Shown here: one piece after another, positions 8,697-17,622 of the stretch
Numbering within the stretch: position 1 is the stretch's first letter
Layout of the letters: each line of letters starts with the position of its first letter
DNA from: Anaerolineales bacterium
Lineage (GTDB): Bacteria > Chloroflexota > Anaerolineae > Anaerolineales > UBA4823
Assembly: GCA_020060465.1 (NCBI GenBank)
Contig: JAGVAD010000015.1
Span: forward strand, 62,001 to 126,000
Direction of reading: 5' to 3'
Length of the DNA stretch: 64,000 bases
Position numbers and translations under genes: made by a program
The notes under the pieces: generated by a model
What the model was told of the DNA's origin: nothing
The model's input: only the letters and a program-made list of their open reading frames with translations
Database searches by the model: none

Positions 8697-9554
8697 CTAA
8701 TAGGGCGGCAAGCCGGCGCCCGCCGCAGCGGTGGTGATCGGCACGGCGAAGCCGATGCCAATGAAGAAATCCTCATCGGTGGGGTTGACAATGCCAACCA
8801 CGATGCCCACCACCTGACCATAGCGGTTGAGCAAAGGACCGCCGGAATTGCCCGGGTTCACCGCTGCATCTATCTGGATCAAGCCTTCCAGCCTCTGCCC
8901 GCTTTCCGGGTGCTGGAAATAGCGGTCAAAACCGGAGATCACCCCGGCGCTCATGGAACTGTATAAACCGAAGGGGTTGCCAACGGCGAAGGCTTCATCG
9001 CCAACGCGCATGGCATAGGGGTTGCCCAACACCGCGGGGACGAGCAGCGTTGGGAGGCGTTCGGCGCTCAGCAGGGCAATGTCGTTCTCCGGTTGAGCGA
9101 TGACCACTTGCGCCCTGGATTGGGTGCCGTCGGCAAAGGTGAGCTGAATTTCGCTCGCCCCATCCACCACATGCAGGCTGGTGAGGATGTCGCCCATCTC
9201 GCTGATAACTACTCCGCTGCCCAGGCCGTCTTTTTCCTCGCCCTCTACGTCGGGGAAATGCGCCTGAATAAGCACCAGCGAGGGCCGGATGATCTCATAG
9301 ACCTGCGCGGAATAGGCTGGCGCTGGCGTGGCGGAAGCTAAAGCCCTCGCTACAGCTTCGCTCACGTCTTGATTGGTCAATACCGGTGGGGCAGGAAAAA
9401 GCTGCTGATATAGCAGGAGCGCAACCAGAGCAGCGAGCACGCCGCCGACAAAAGGTGCGATTCGCCGGATAAGCAAACGCAGGCGCTGCCAGCGTTCTCG
9501 CCACAGCTCCACATTCGTTAACCGAGTAATTTGTTCGCTTTCCTTAAGCCTCAT
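8697..9554 (-). CDS. Membrane-anchored trypsin-like serine protease (HtrA/DegP-type, no PDZ)
   Basis: A 285-residue S1C-type protease. A single N-terminal membrane helix (about 32-50) anchors it, leaving the protease domain (about 95-280) outside the cell. The triad is readable: His in LTSLHVVDG, Asp in ENDIALL and Ser in NPGNSGGPL. The chain ends just after the protease domain, so the PDZ domains usual in DegP/HtrA are absent. It lies 60 bases upstream of moxR on the same strand and may share its transcript. Role inferred: envelope protein quality control. Confidence 0.9.
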   Translation of the reverse strand: MRLKESEQITRLTNVELWRERWQRLRLLIRRIAPFVGGVLAALVALLLYQQLFPAPPVLTNQDVSEAVARALASATPAPAYSAQVYEIIRPSLVLIQAHFPDVEGEEKDGLGSGVVISEMGDILTSLHVVDGASEIQLTFADGTQSRAQVVIAQPENDIALLSAERLPTLLVPAVLGNPYAMRVGDEAFAVGNPFGLYSSMSAGVISGFDRYFQHPESGQRLEGLIQIDAAVNPGNSGGPLLNRYGQVVGIVVGIVNPTDEDFFIGIGFAVPITTAAAGAGLPPY

Positions 9555-9641
9555 GAGAAGTGCGCTCTAAGTTGCTTTATTACTCCTTGCTGTCTGAGTC
9601 GCCCAATGGTTGTTGTTCGCTGCGGTGGGCTGCTGCATCTA

Positions 9642-9670
9642 GCGCAAGGTATTTGGGAAACACCTTGCGC
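9642..9670. repeat. Perfect 9-bp inverted repeat in a divergent intergenic region
   Basis: GCGCAAGGT (9642-9650) and ACCTTGCGC (9662-9670) form a perfect 9-bp stem with an 11-base loop. It lies between the divergent protease and GrpB genes. There is no T-run on either side, so it is not a classical terminator; it could be an operator. The rest of 9555-9841 shows nothing I can name. Confidence 0.5.
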
Positions 9671-9841
9671 CTGAGGACAACTTTATATTGGCGCGTCCCT
9701 GGCTGGTTGTTGAGGCTACCCAGCCAAAAACGCAGTAGAATATCCATTTATAGAATGTTTTTCTGAGAGGAAAATGAAACCTTGTTCAGCTAACCCTGAG
9801 AATATATACCGATATTGTCTTATTATCTCGCGGAGCGCAGC

Positions 9842-10408
9842 ATGATCGAAATCCTGCCCTATGAGACTCGCTGGCCAGATGAATTTCGGCAGATTGCCGC
9901 CGCGCTGCGAAGCGGGTTGGGCGAGCTGGCGTTGCGCATTGATCACATCGGTTCGACTTCCGTGCCGGGGCTGGCCGCCAAAGACGTGATAGATATCCAG
10001 ATCACGGTCGCTGCGTTTGATGAGCAGCTTCATACGGCAATGACAGCTTTGGGGTATACGCAGCCGGAAAGCCTGGTGCGCGATCACATTCCGCAAAATG
10101 ACCCGCGACCCGAAAGCGAATGGGAAAAATGGTATTTCCGTCCGCCGCCCGGCCAACGTCGCACGAATACGCATGTGCGCGTGCAGGGACGGGCAAATCA
10201 GCGCTATGCGCTCTTGTTCCGCGACTATCTGCGTACCCATCCGGCCATGGCCGCGGCTTACGCCGAACTGAAACGCCGCCTGGCGCAGTACCTTGCCGAC
10301 CCAGAAATATACCCGGAGGTAAAGGATCCGGCGGTGGATCTGATTTACCTGGCTGCCGAGGACTGGGCTGCCGCAGTTGGCTGGCAGCCAGGAGCATCAG
10401 ACGCGTGA
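9842..10408 (+). CDS. GrpB/UPF0157 family protein
   Basis: A 188-residue protein of the GrpB family, a nucleotidyltransferase-like fold. Family landmarks are IEILPYETRWPDEF at the start, LRIDHIGSTSVPGLAAKDVIDIQI, and the HVRV and LLFRDYLRTHP segments. The family occurs alone or fused to dephospho-CoA kinase, as in some Actinobacteria; here it is free-standing, while a dephospho-CoA kinase with a different C-terminal domain lies at 45751. The ATG at 9842 fits the family N-terminus; longer in-frame starts add only unconserved residues. Biochemical function is not established. The FG-GAP gene starts 7 bases downstream. Confidence 0.9.
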   Translation: MIEILPYETRWPDEFRQIAAALRSGLGELALRIDHIGSTSVPGLAAKDVIDIQITVAAFDEQLHTAMTALGYTQPESLVRDHIPQNDPRPESEWEKWYFRPPPGQRRTNTHVRVQGRANQRYALLFRDYLRTHPAMAAAYAELKRRLAQYLADPEIYPEVKDPAVDLIYLAAEDWAAAVGWQPGASDA

Positions 10409-10414
10409 GGTGAT

Positions 10415-12034
10415 ATGAGGCGCAGATTAATTTTTGGCAGCTTTGGGTTGGTAGTGATTGTTCTGGGTCTTTTGGCCGGGACCGCTCGCAGCGCGGATGT
10501 GCAGCGCCTCTACTTGCCGCTGGTGCTTAACTCTTTCGGCGAGCCAATCCTTAAATGGCAATATGGTGGTTGCTATTCCTCCTGGTGCGAGACCGGTTGG
10601 TACTCCTCACCCGCGGTTGCGGATATCAATAACGATGGGCAGAACGAGATCATTGCCTCGGCCTATTCGCTCTGGGCGCTGGACGGGACGAACGGGGCGT
10701 TGCTATGGCGCGCCGGCGCGACCAATTACCGCACCTGGCCTGGCGTGGTGATCGCGGATCTGGAGCAGGATGGCCAGCCGGAGATCGTCATTGCCCAAAG
10801 CGGCGGACTGGTCTCCGCTTATCGGTTGGATGGCAGCCTGAAGTGGCAAAAACAGCCCTCTGGTGGCGTCGGCGAGTTTCGCGGCCTGCTGGTCGTCGAC
10901 CTGGACGGGAACGGTGGCGGCCTGGAAGTCGTTGTAACCCGCGCCTACGGCAGCGCCCGCAACACCTGGGTGTTAGATGCGGCCGGGAATACCCGCCCTG
11001 GTTGGCCGCAGTTGCCGCAGGATAACAACAATCCCAACGGCTACGCCTGGGGCGTTTATAACGCCAATGTCGCCGCAGCCAACATGAGCGGCGATAGCCG
11101 TCTGGAACTGATCGTGCCATCCGATGTACATTACATCAACGCCTTCAACCCCGATGGGACGCCCCTGCCAGCCAACGCCGGTCTGTACCCGAATAAGACC
11201 TGGGGGCAAGTGGGCGTGTGGGAAAGCCTGGCTACCGAGTTGCGCGGCTGGGGGCAATGCGACGGCGCCCGGGCCGAAAGCTACCGCACGAATTTCGCCG
11301 ATGGGCCGGCGGTCATCGCCGATGTGAATGGCGATGATCAGCGAGAAGTGATCGTGACCGGCAATATGTACGATTGCTCAACGGGTTATCCGCCCAGCCG
11401 TTATATGGCGTTGTATATTTTCAACCCCGATCGCAGCCGCTTCAACCTGGGCGGTTATGACTGGCGTGCTATCCCTGTTGACACTGGCGCGCCGCTTAGT
11501 GAGAACTACAGCGTAATCGAGACCGCTCAGCCCAACCCGGTAGTCGCCGACCTGGACGGTGATGGAAAACAAGAGATCTTATTCGCCTCCTATGATGGGC
11601 GGATGCACGCCTTCTGGTTGGACAAGACAGAACACGGTCGCTGGCCATTCGCTGTGTACAATTCGGCGGAAGGCTTTTATCGCTTCGCCTCCGAGCCGTT
11701 GGTCGCCGACCTGAACAACGATGGAAAAGCTGAGGTGCTATTTACCTCCTGGACGCAGAAGGGTTCTCATCAATGGGGCAAGTTGCATATTCTGAACTGG
11801 ATGGGTGAGCCGATCTACGAGAAGATTCTGCCGCCGCCCAAATCTACCTCGGTCACATGGAACGGCGGCCTGGCCGCCCCCACCCTGGCAGACGTGGACG
11901 GCGACCCTGACCTGGAGTTGATCATCAACACCGCTTATGCTGGCGTGGTAGTCTATGACCTTCCAGGCACAGCCGGGGCGCGTTTGTTATGGCGCACCGG
12001 ACGGGGAAATTTTCAACGCGACGGAAGCAAATAA
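10415..12034 (+). CDS. Secreted FG-GAP/VCBS-repeat beta-propeller protein
   Basis: A 539-residue exported protein with an N-terminal signal segment (LIFGSFGLVVIVLGLLAG...ARS). The rest is a series of FG-GAP-like blades, each with a calcium-binding D-x-[DN]-x-[DN]-G loop such as ADINNDGQNEI, ADLEQDGQPEI, ADVNGDDQREV, ADLDGDGKQEI, ADLNNDGKAEV and ADVDGDPDLEL. This predicts a beta-propeller outside the cell, perhaps for binding or scaffolding. No catalytic domain is visible. The RBS is GTGAGGTGAT before ATG 10415. Confidence 0.85.
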   Translation: MRRRLIFGSFGLVVIVLGLLAGTARSADVQRLYLPLVLNSFGEPILKWQYGGCYSSWCETGWYSSPAVADINNDGQNEIIASAYSLWALDGTNGALLWRAGATNYRTWPGVVIADLEQDGQPEIVIAQSGGLVSAYRLDGSLKWQKQPSGGVGEFRGLLVVDLDGNGGGLEVVVTRAYGSARNTWVLDAAGNTRPGWPQLPQDNNNPNGYAWGVYNANVAAANMSGDSRLELIVPSDVHYINAFNPDGTPLPANAGLYPNKTWGQVGVWESLATELRGWGQCDGARAESYRTNFADGPAVIADVNGDDQREVIVTGNMYDCSTGYPPSRYMALYIFNPDRSRFNLGGYDWRAIPVDTGAPLSENYSVIETAQPNPVVADLDGDGKQEILFASYDGRMHAFWLDKTEHGRWPFAVYNSAEGFYRFASEPLVADLNNDGKAEVLFTSWTQKGSHQWGKLHILNWMGEPIYEKILPPPKSTSVTWNGGLAAPTLADVDGDPDLELIINTAYAGVVVYDLPGTAGARLLWRTGRGNFQRDGSK

Positions 12035-12049
12035 CGCACGCCGTTTAGA

Positions 12050-13474
12050 TCACTGGAAGTAAGCCCCAGCCCGGGCTTGCTCGTAAAAGATCTCGATCGG
12101 GTTTAGGTCGTCGGTCAGGATCACACCCTCTTGCGGCGCAGCGGGAAAGGCGATGTCGCTCATCACGCTTTGCGATGCGATCAGGATCAGGTTGGTCAGG
12201 CGCTCGCCCTCCATGTGTGAAGCGCGCACATCCGCGAAGACGCTGGACATCGTGGCGGCGAGCGCTCGAAACGAATTCGATTTTGCTCCTTGAGGCACGC
12301 CGATGAAATTATAGATGAGCCGTCCTCCCGGCTTGAGCGTTCGGTCCACGGCGATAAAGAACTCCTGCGTGGTCAGTTGCACCGGCGCAGAGGCCAACCC
12401 GTCAAAGGCATCCACCAGGATCAGGTCATACTTCGCCTGGGAGTTTTGTTCCAGGTAGGCGCGCCCATCGGTCACAATCACCGCGCCGGCCATTTTCCCG
12501 AAAAACTGATCCGATAACTCGACCACAAAGGGGTCAATTTCTACTTCTGTAACCCTGGCGCCGCGCCTTTCCAGCACCCGCGCCTGGGTATGACCTGCGC
12601 CTCCGATAATCAAGATGTCTTTGCCTTTCACGTCCCCGGCCAGGGCGATCATCTCTGTAGCGTATTTATACAACGGTTCCTGATCCGATAGTCGCATGGC
12701 GGTGTGGAAGGTGGGCCCTAAATCCATGCTGATAAAAGTGCTGTTATCGGTGTAGACGCGGATGGTCTGATAATAACCTTCTCGCTGCGCCAGCAGGATC
12801 AGGTTCTCTGCTTCGCCGCGGCGAAACGACGGAAAGGGAAAAAGGGTGACAGCAATCAAGAGCGCTGCGCCCAGCCAGCGCAGCCTGGGCGTTAGAAAGA
12901 TGATGGCAAACAGCACCGCGCCAACTGAGAAGAGCCGCAGCGAGGATGACAACCCCACCCAGGGGATGAGGAGAAATGCTGCCGCCAACGCGCCCAGCAC
13001 GCTGCCCAATGTACCGATGGCGTAGATGTTGCCCACATCGCGAGAAATCGTCTCAGCAGGACGGTTGGCAGAGATCAGCGAAATCGCCAACGGCGATAAC
13101 ATGCTGAACAACACCGCCGGCGGGAAAAACGCCGCCGTTGCGGTGACCCCAATGGCAAGATACCCCACCGAAGCCACATCCGCCGGCAGGCTCCAGATGA
13201 ACCAACTGATCGCCAACAGCCAGATCGCATTGGCGATGAGGATCACAGGCAGAAAGCGGATGACCAGCTTATGAGGCACGCGCCCACCCAGGAAATAACC
13301 CACGGAAATGCCCACCAGGGTCACCGAGATGATGATCGCCCAGATGATCGTGGTGGAACCGAAGAGCGAAGCCACGAGGCGCGGCCCGATAATCTCTGTC
13401 GCCAGATTGGCAAAGCCCGCGAAAAAGACCAGTGTATAGATCAGGACCTTGAAAATTTTGGAAGGCTGCTCCAT
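12050..13474 (-). CDS. Integral-membrane spermidine synthase-like protein
   Basis: A 474-residue protein with about seven hydrophobic helices in residues 10-225, followed by a cytoplasmic Rossmann domain like spermidine synthase. The domain has the nucleotide-binding loop ILIIGGAGHTQ, an acidic strand end VTEVEIDP and the DLILVDAFDG motif. Such fused proteins are common in bacteria, and aminopropyl transfer has rarely been shown for them, so the substrate is open. It ends 16 bases from the convergent FG-GAP gene. Membrane topology is judged by eye. Confidence 0.85.
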   Translation of the reverse strand: MEQPSKIFKVLIYTLVFFAGFANLATEIIGPRLVASLFGSTTIIWAIIISVTLVGISVGYFLGGRVPHKLVIRFLPVILIANAIWLLAISWFIWSLPADVASVGYLAIGVTATAAFFPPAVLFSMLSPLAISLISANRPAETISRDVGNIYAIGTLGSVLGALAAAFLLIPWVGLSSSLRLFSVGAVLFAIIFLTPRLRWLGAALLIAVTLFPFPSFRRGEAENLILLAQREGYYQTIRVYTDNSTFISMDLGPTFHTAMRLSDQEPLYKYATEMIALAGDVKGKDILIIGGAGHTQARVLERRGARVTEVEIDPFVVELSDQFFGKMAGAVIVTDGRAYLEQNSQAKYDLILVDAFDGLASAPVQLTTQEFFIAVDRTLKPGGRLIYNFIGVPQGAKSNSFRALAATMSSVFADVRASHMEGERLTNLILIASQSVMSDIAFPAAPQEGVILTDDLNPIEIFYEQARAGAYFQ

Positions 13475-13559
13475 ATCTCCCTCGATTGACCGAACGCGCC
13501 GGGTAAATTGATGGGAATGATACTATAAAATGGCTGTGCGGCGTAAATTTTCAACCGCT

Positions 13560-13627
13560 GATCCCCGGCCCGCTTCAAGTGGGCTTCGTAACCTGAAGCG
13601 TCGGTTTCCAACCGATGCCGGGGCGAG
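13560..13627 (+). repeat. Dispersed repeat family B, copy 1
   Basis: The core GCGTCGGTTTCCAACCGATG is itself a hairpin (ATCGGTT against AACCGAC), preceded by a GCGGGCTTCGTAACC-like block. A closely similar copy lies at 57170-57232 and an inverted one near 20500-20555. It sits between divergent genes. Copy limits are approximate. Confidence 0.55.
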
Positions 13628-13731
13628 CTTTTGAGCATGCCCCCAAGTTGACTTCTCCTGGTCGCGCCGGACGGCGATGGGTTATACTATGCTCCTCTCG
13701 CTTCATCTCATGCCCAAACTTCAAGAATGCT

Positions 13732-14634
13732 TTGAATAGCCAGGGTTTTCCGCGTTGGATCAAGATTCGGAAGGGCTACGGGTTGGTGTTCGCCGCCGCT
13801 GTTCTGTGGGGCACCACCGGCACCGCGCAGGCGCTTGCGCCGCAGGGCGCTCAACCGCAGGTGATAGGCGCAGCACGGCTTGCAATCGGGGGTCTGATCC
13901 TGATGAGCATCGCTGTGAGTCGCGGCGCGCTGCGTTCAAATCGCAAATGGCCGTTTGCGGTTACTGCAACGGCCGCGATGAGCATGGCGTTTTATCAGCT
14001 CTTCTTCTTTTCTGCGGTGTCTCGCACGGGCGTGGCAGTAGGCACGATCATTGCCATCGGCAGCGCCCCCATCCTGGCCGGCGTCCTGGGTTATCTGCTG
14101 CGTGGCGAGCGCCCTGGAAGGCGCTGGGCGCTGGCCACGCTTTTGGCTGTGGCGGGCTGCGGCCTGCTGCTCTTGCCGGGTCAACGTGTGACGATTGACC
14201 TCGTGGGGATAATTTTGGCGCTGGGGGCTGGCCTGTCTTACGCCGCCTATACGGTGCTCAGTAAGCGGCTGCTCGAGACCCATCACCCCGACGCGGTGAT
14301 CGCGGTGGTCTTTTGCCTGGCGGCGCTGATTTTATCGCCGGTGTGGTTTCGCACTCGGTTGGAATGGCTGTTGCAGCCGCGTGGCTTGCTGGTTGTCCTG
14401 CATCTGGGGGTGATCGCCACCGCCGCTGCCTATGCATTGTTTGCACGCGGCCTGGCTCTCACCCCGGTCGCTGCGGCAGTCACGATTTCTTTGGCGGAAC
14501 CCCTGACGGCAGGCATGCTGGGGCTGACATTGTTGGGAGAGCAACTCAGCTTGCTGATGGCGCTGGGTATGGGCTGCATCCTCAGCGGGCTGCTGTTGGT
14601 CTCTTTGGGAGGCAGGGGAGAGCAGGGGGCATGA
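13732..14634 (+). CDS. EamA/DMT-family transporter
   Basis: A ten-helix drug/metabolite transporter-type protein made of two repeated EamA halves. The first begins YGLVFAAAVLWGTTGTAQAL and the second begins LVGIILALGAGLSYAAYTVLSK. The substrate cannot be read; members export amino acids, metabolites or drugs. The start is uncertain: no in-frame ATG lies near the first helix. TTG 13732 is chosen because a TTATACTAT -10-like box lies at about 13683-13691, and the longer frame to 13615 would begin inside the dispersed repeat. Confidence 0.8.
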   Translation: MNSQGFPRWIKIRKGYGLVFAAAVLWGTTGTAQALAPQGAQPQVIGAARLAIGGLILMSIAVSRGALRSNRKWPFAVTATAAMSMAFYQLFFFSAVSRTGVAVGTIIAIGSAPILAGVLGYLLRGERPGRRWALATLLAVAGCGLLLLPGQRVTIDLVGIILALGAGLSYAAYTVLSKRLLETHHPDAVIAVVFCLAALILSPVWFRTRLEWLLQPRGLLVVLHLGVIATAAAYALFARGLALTPVAAAVTISLAEPLTAGMLGLTLLGEQLSLLMALGMGCILSGLLLVSLGGRGEQGA

Positions 14635-14643
14635 AGCGCTGCT

Positions 14644-15930
14644 TCATGAAACGGCGCTTCTATTGACCTTGTAAGCCAAGCCTCTAGCGCGCACGAATTG
14701 GATAGACCAGGCCAGTAGAAAAAGATTCAGGGCGAGACCGCTCAATCCCAGCAACAAACCGCCAAAACCTGGAATCAGAGGGGACCCGCCCCAGACCATC
14801 AAAGCGCTCAATAGCAATGTGGCAAACATAACGGACGACGAAAAGAAAGCCCAAAGGGTTAGAAATCGGTCGGGAAGCATCTTTTGCATGTTCGTATAAA
14901 CCAGCAGGGGTATCAGGAGCAGGGCCATGTGAAGATGGGAGTGCCAGGTGGCAGCGCAAGTAGCAGCCAGTGTCCCCAGCAGCGCGGCGCTGTATTCGGG
15001 CGAATGGACTTCAAGCGGTCGAAGCCATAGATAGAGACCCGCCAGGATTGTTGCCAGCGTGCCAACGACAGCGATGCCCCCGCCGATACCTGGGGCGATC
15101 CAACGGCTGAGATGAAAACCCAACATTCGCCAATTCATCATGTTATCCGGGAAGTTGCTAGGCATTCCAGCGACATAACCCAGCCATAGTTTTGTCAGTT
15201 GGATCATGCCGCCTGGCCCGACGAGACCAATGGAAACGATGAGAATGAATGACGCCGCGGATACAAAACCGAGAAGTGTTTTCCAGGAACGATTGAGCAA
15301 TAGAGCAGGAATCACAATTATCAAAGTTTGAGGTTTAATCATTAATCCCCCCAGCCATAAACCGGCAGCAAGGGGCTTGCGGTTCAGGGTTGCCCGCAGA
15401 AATTCGCCCGTGCAGATGAGCAGCCAGACATTGACCTGCCCCATAAAAAAATTATCGTATATTGGAAACCCAAGCAATAGGAATGCCATCATACGTGTTG
15501 GCAAGCGAGAGCCAAAGACACTTTGGGTAAAAAATTGCAGATATAGGATTAATCCTGCCAAGTTGACGATTGTCCACAACCAGAAGCTGAAATCAATATC
15601 TAACAAACCTAAAACTTGAAAAGGTAAGATAAAGATGGGCAAAAAGACGGTCGTGTTCAGAAGAAAATTCTGCTTGGGTGTTTTTTGTACGATGGGTTGT
15701 TGAGTTTTGGCTTGAAGTTCCAGGTCATAAATATAGGGGTATCCCTGTGTATTGGCGATGCGCCCCACACTCCAAAAGGCACGATAATCAAAGCCGAGGG
15801 AGTTGAATAAGTCATTTGTGATGAGGGCACTTCCAATTTGTACGATGTATATCGTAAAGATAGCTACCAGAGCCAGGTTCTGCCAGGCGCGAGCGTCGAG
15901 GTTTTGAAAGGGAAAGCGTCGGTTGTCCAT
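14644..15930 (-). CDS. GT87/DUF2029 polyprenyl-phosphate mannosyltransferase-like membrane protein
   Basis: A 428-residue membrane protein with about ten hydrophobic helices. After the first helix comes the Asp-bearing loop FNSLGFDYRAFWSVGR, where GT-C family enzymes keep a catalytic aspartate. Later blocks (GLWLGGLMIKPQTLIIVIPALL and WHSHLHMALLLIPLL) resemble the DUF2029/GT87 family. It probably transfers a sugar from a polyprenyl-phosphate donor on the outer face of the membrane. No partner genes in the immediate neighbourhood fix the acceptor. Confidence 0.8.
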   Translation of the reverse strand: MDNRRFPFQNLDARAWQNLALVAIFTIYIVQIGSALITNDLFNSLGFDYRAFWSVGRIANTQGYPYIYDLELQAKTQQPIVQKTPKQNFLLNTTVFLPIFILPFQVLGLLDIDFSFWLWTIVNLAGLILYLQFFTQSVFGSRLPTRMMAFLLLGFPIYDNFFMGQVNVWLLICTGEFLRATLNRKPLAAGLWLGGLMIKPQTLIIVIPALLLNRSWKTLLGFVSAASFILIVSIGLVGPGGMIQLTKLWLGYVAGMPSNFPDNMMNWRMLGFHLSRWIAPGIGGGIAVVGTLATILAGLYLWLRPLEVHSPEYSAALLGTLAATCAATWHSHLHMALLLIPLLVYTNMQKMLPDRFLTLWAFFSSSVMFATLLLSALMVWGGSPLIPGFGGLLLGLSGLALNLFLLAWSIQFVRARGLAYKVNRSAVS

Positions 15931-16013
15931 TGCTGCGTTCTGCCTCGATATCAGGAAAATCCCAGAACCTTTAGCCCAAGCCGTGTTCCGGGATTTTGTT
16001 ATCTCTGCCTATT

Positions 16014-17195
16014 CTATTTCCATGTTCTTACCCATCCCACAACTTTTGCGCCAGCTTCTAGGCTTAGTTGGATTGGCTGCCACATACCGACCTCCGCCAA
16101 AAACACCCGATCTCCCAGATACGAAGACGCTCCAGCCGGGGTCTGCGAGAAGACGATAAAGCGACTGTCTGGACTCCACACGGGCGCTACGCCATTGCTC
16201 AGGGGAATCTCCTGGACGCCGTCGCTGCTCAGCATCCAGATTACCGGCGCGGCGCGCCCTGCCTCAGCAAAACTGACCAGCGCCAACCATTTCCCGTCCG
16301 GGCTCCACGTCGCTTCGGGTAGCGTGCCGCCGCCTGCTATCGGCTGGGGGTGAAGCATGATTCCCTGATGAGTGGCTAAATTCAGCACAGCTACGCCATT
16401 CACGCTTTCGGATGTCTGATATCCGCTGAGGACAATCCAGGCGAGCATCTGCCCATCTGGCGACCAGGCCGGGTTGACGGTTTTGCCAGGTGTAAGGCCA
16501 TATTCGGAAAATAAAAGCGGCTGAATTCCCTGATCCAGATCGTAAAGCATTGGCTCGCCGCCGCGGTCATAAGCAATAGCCGTTCCATCCGGCGAGGGCG
16601 CGGCGCTTCCCATCAAGCCGGTTTGATCATCTAACACCTGATAACCACTGCCATCTGTGCGCATCATCGCCAGATAACCAGGAGACATTCCCCCCTCATT
16701 TCCTGGTTGATACTGGAAAATGATCACCCCAGGATTTCCAGGCCACCACCGATAGCCGCTTTCGATCCTGTCCGGCGAATTGGTCAGGTTGCGCTTCGAA
16801 CCCGTCGCCAGGTCGGCCAGCCAAATGTCGCCTTCATAGGCGATATTATAAAGAATTTGGGTCCCATCGGGAGATAGAAGCGGTTGATATTGATCGTTAA
16901 GTAACTGGGGCTTCCCATTTGCATCCACGATCCATAAACCGTTGCCTGCGCCAAGCGTGTAGAGCAAGCCCGGAGGCAACCCATCTCCAGGGGTGTATGA
17001 AATATCGCCTGCGAGCGCGGCGGTGAGAGGTTGTGTCTCCACGATAGCAGGCGTTTGCGTCGCTGCAGGCGCCGCAGCCTGCGTCGAGATGGTGGCTTCT
17101 GTCGCTGGGGCAGTCGTTGAAACGGTAAATGAAGGCTTTAAGCCGCACCCGGATAACGTCAAGGTGAAAACCCATAATAGGATTGTTTTATGCAT
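16014..17195 (-). CDS. Lipoprotein with TolB/PD40-like beta-propeller
   Basis: A 393-residue lipoprotein. The signal peptide ends in a lipobox LSGC near residue 17, followed by a Thr/Ala-rich linker. At least five PD40-type repeats follow (SPDGTQILYNI, SPDGTAIAYDR, SPDGQMLAWIV, SPDGKWLALVS, SPDSRFIVFSQ), forming a TolB-like propeller on the outer surface of the membrane. No enzyme domain is attached. Function unknown; a binding or sensing role is likely. Confidence 0.85.
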   Translation of the reverse strand: MHKTILLWVFTLTLSGCGLKPSFTVSTTAPATEATISTQAAAPAATQTPAIVETQPLTAALAGDISYTPGDGLPPGLLYTLGAGNGLWIVDANGKPQLLNDQYQPLLSPDGTQILYNIAYEGDIWLADLATGSKRNLTNSPDRIESGYRWWPGNPGVIIFQYQPGNEGGMSPGYLAMMRTDGSGYQVLDDQTGLMGSAAPSPDGTAIAYDRGGEPMLYDLDQGIQPLLFSEYGLTPGKTVNPAWSPDGQMLAWIVLSGYQTSESVNGVAVLNLATHQGIMLHPQPIAGGGTLPEATWSPDGKWLALVSFAEAGRAAPVIWMLSSDGVQEIPLSNGVAPVWSPDSRFIVFSQTPAGASSYLGDRVFLAEVGMWQPIQLSLEAGAKVVGWVRTWK

Positions 17196-17622
17196 GCCTC
17201 ACCAAGTTTCTAACAGGATTTGCGCATCTACCTTTGGCGCATGGGGTTCAGACGATACATACCTGCCGGAGGTTCCTGCAACCGTGGGTCTCCCCTATTC
17301 CTCCACTCTTTCTTGATGTCGAGTTTAATAATTGGTGACCGTCTCCCTATTCGGCGTTGATGAACGATAGGATTGATCACTAAGCCACAGAGCGCACAGA
17401 GAAGAGATAAGAAAATCCCCGTGTACTCTGTGCCTGCTTTGAAAATAGACTCTCTGTCACCAACGCTAAAGATGGAGACTATATAATTGTCTCCTTCTAT
17501 AAAATTATTGATATTCCCTGAAATTGGTTTATCTCGTCGGTGCAAAACGCCCCGCAGGTTTCTGATCATACAGGCTGTTTTCAGGGAAACCTGCGGGACA
17601 TTCATGACCATAGATGGCGCGA
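17196..17622. other. 427-base intergenic region with a hairpin and a dispersed repeat
   Basis: No gene is supported here. It holds a small inverted repeat GGAGAC (17474-17479) / GTCTCC (17489-17494) with TATATAAT in the loop, and one copy of dispersed element A at 17507-17607. The rest is AT-richer than the flanking genes and unassigned. Confidence 0.6.
17507..17607 (+). repeat. Dispersed palindromic element A, copy 1
   Basis: It begins ATTGATATTC and contains the arms CCCCGCAGGTTTCTGATCA and AAACCTGCGGGACATTC, which pair to form a long hairpin. Other copies are at 20420-20495, 31671-31756, 57050-57147 and 62273-62395. This copy lies downstream of the HAD-like gene and does not touch its stop codon. 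Confidence 0.75.

Noticed and set aside
9642-9670. Intrinsic terminator
   Set aside because: A perfect stem but no T-run on either strand and it lies between divergent genes, where no terminator is expected.
17507-17607. Conventional insertion sequence
   Set aside because: Element A is about 123 bp with no coding capacity and no transposase in the window, so it is called a MITE-like repeat only.
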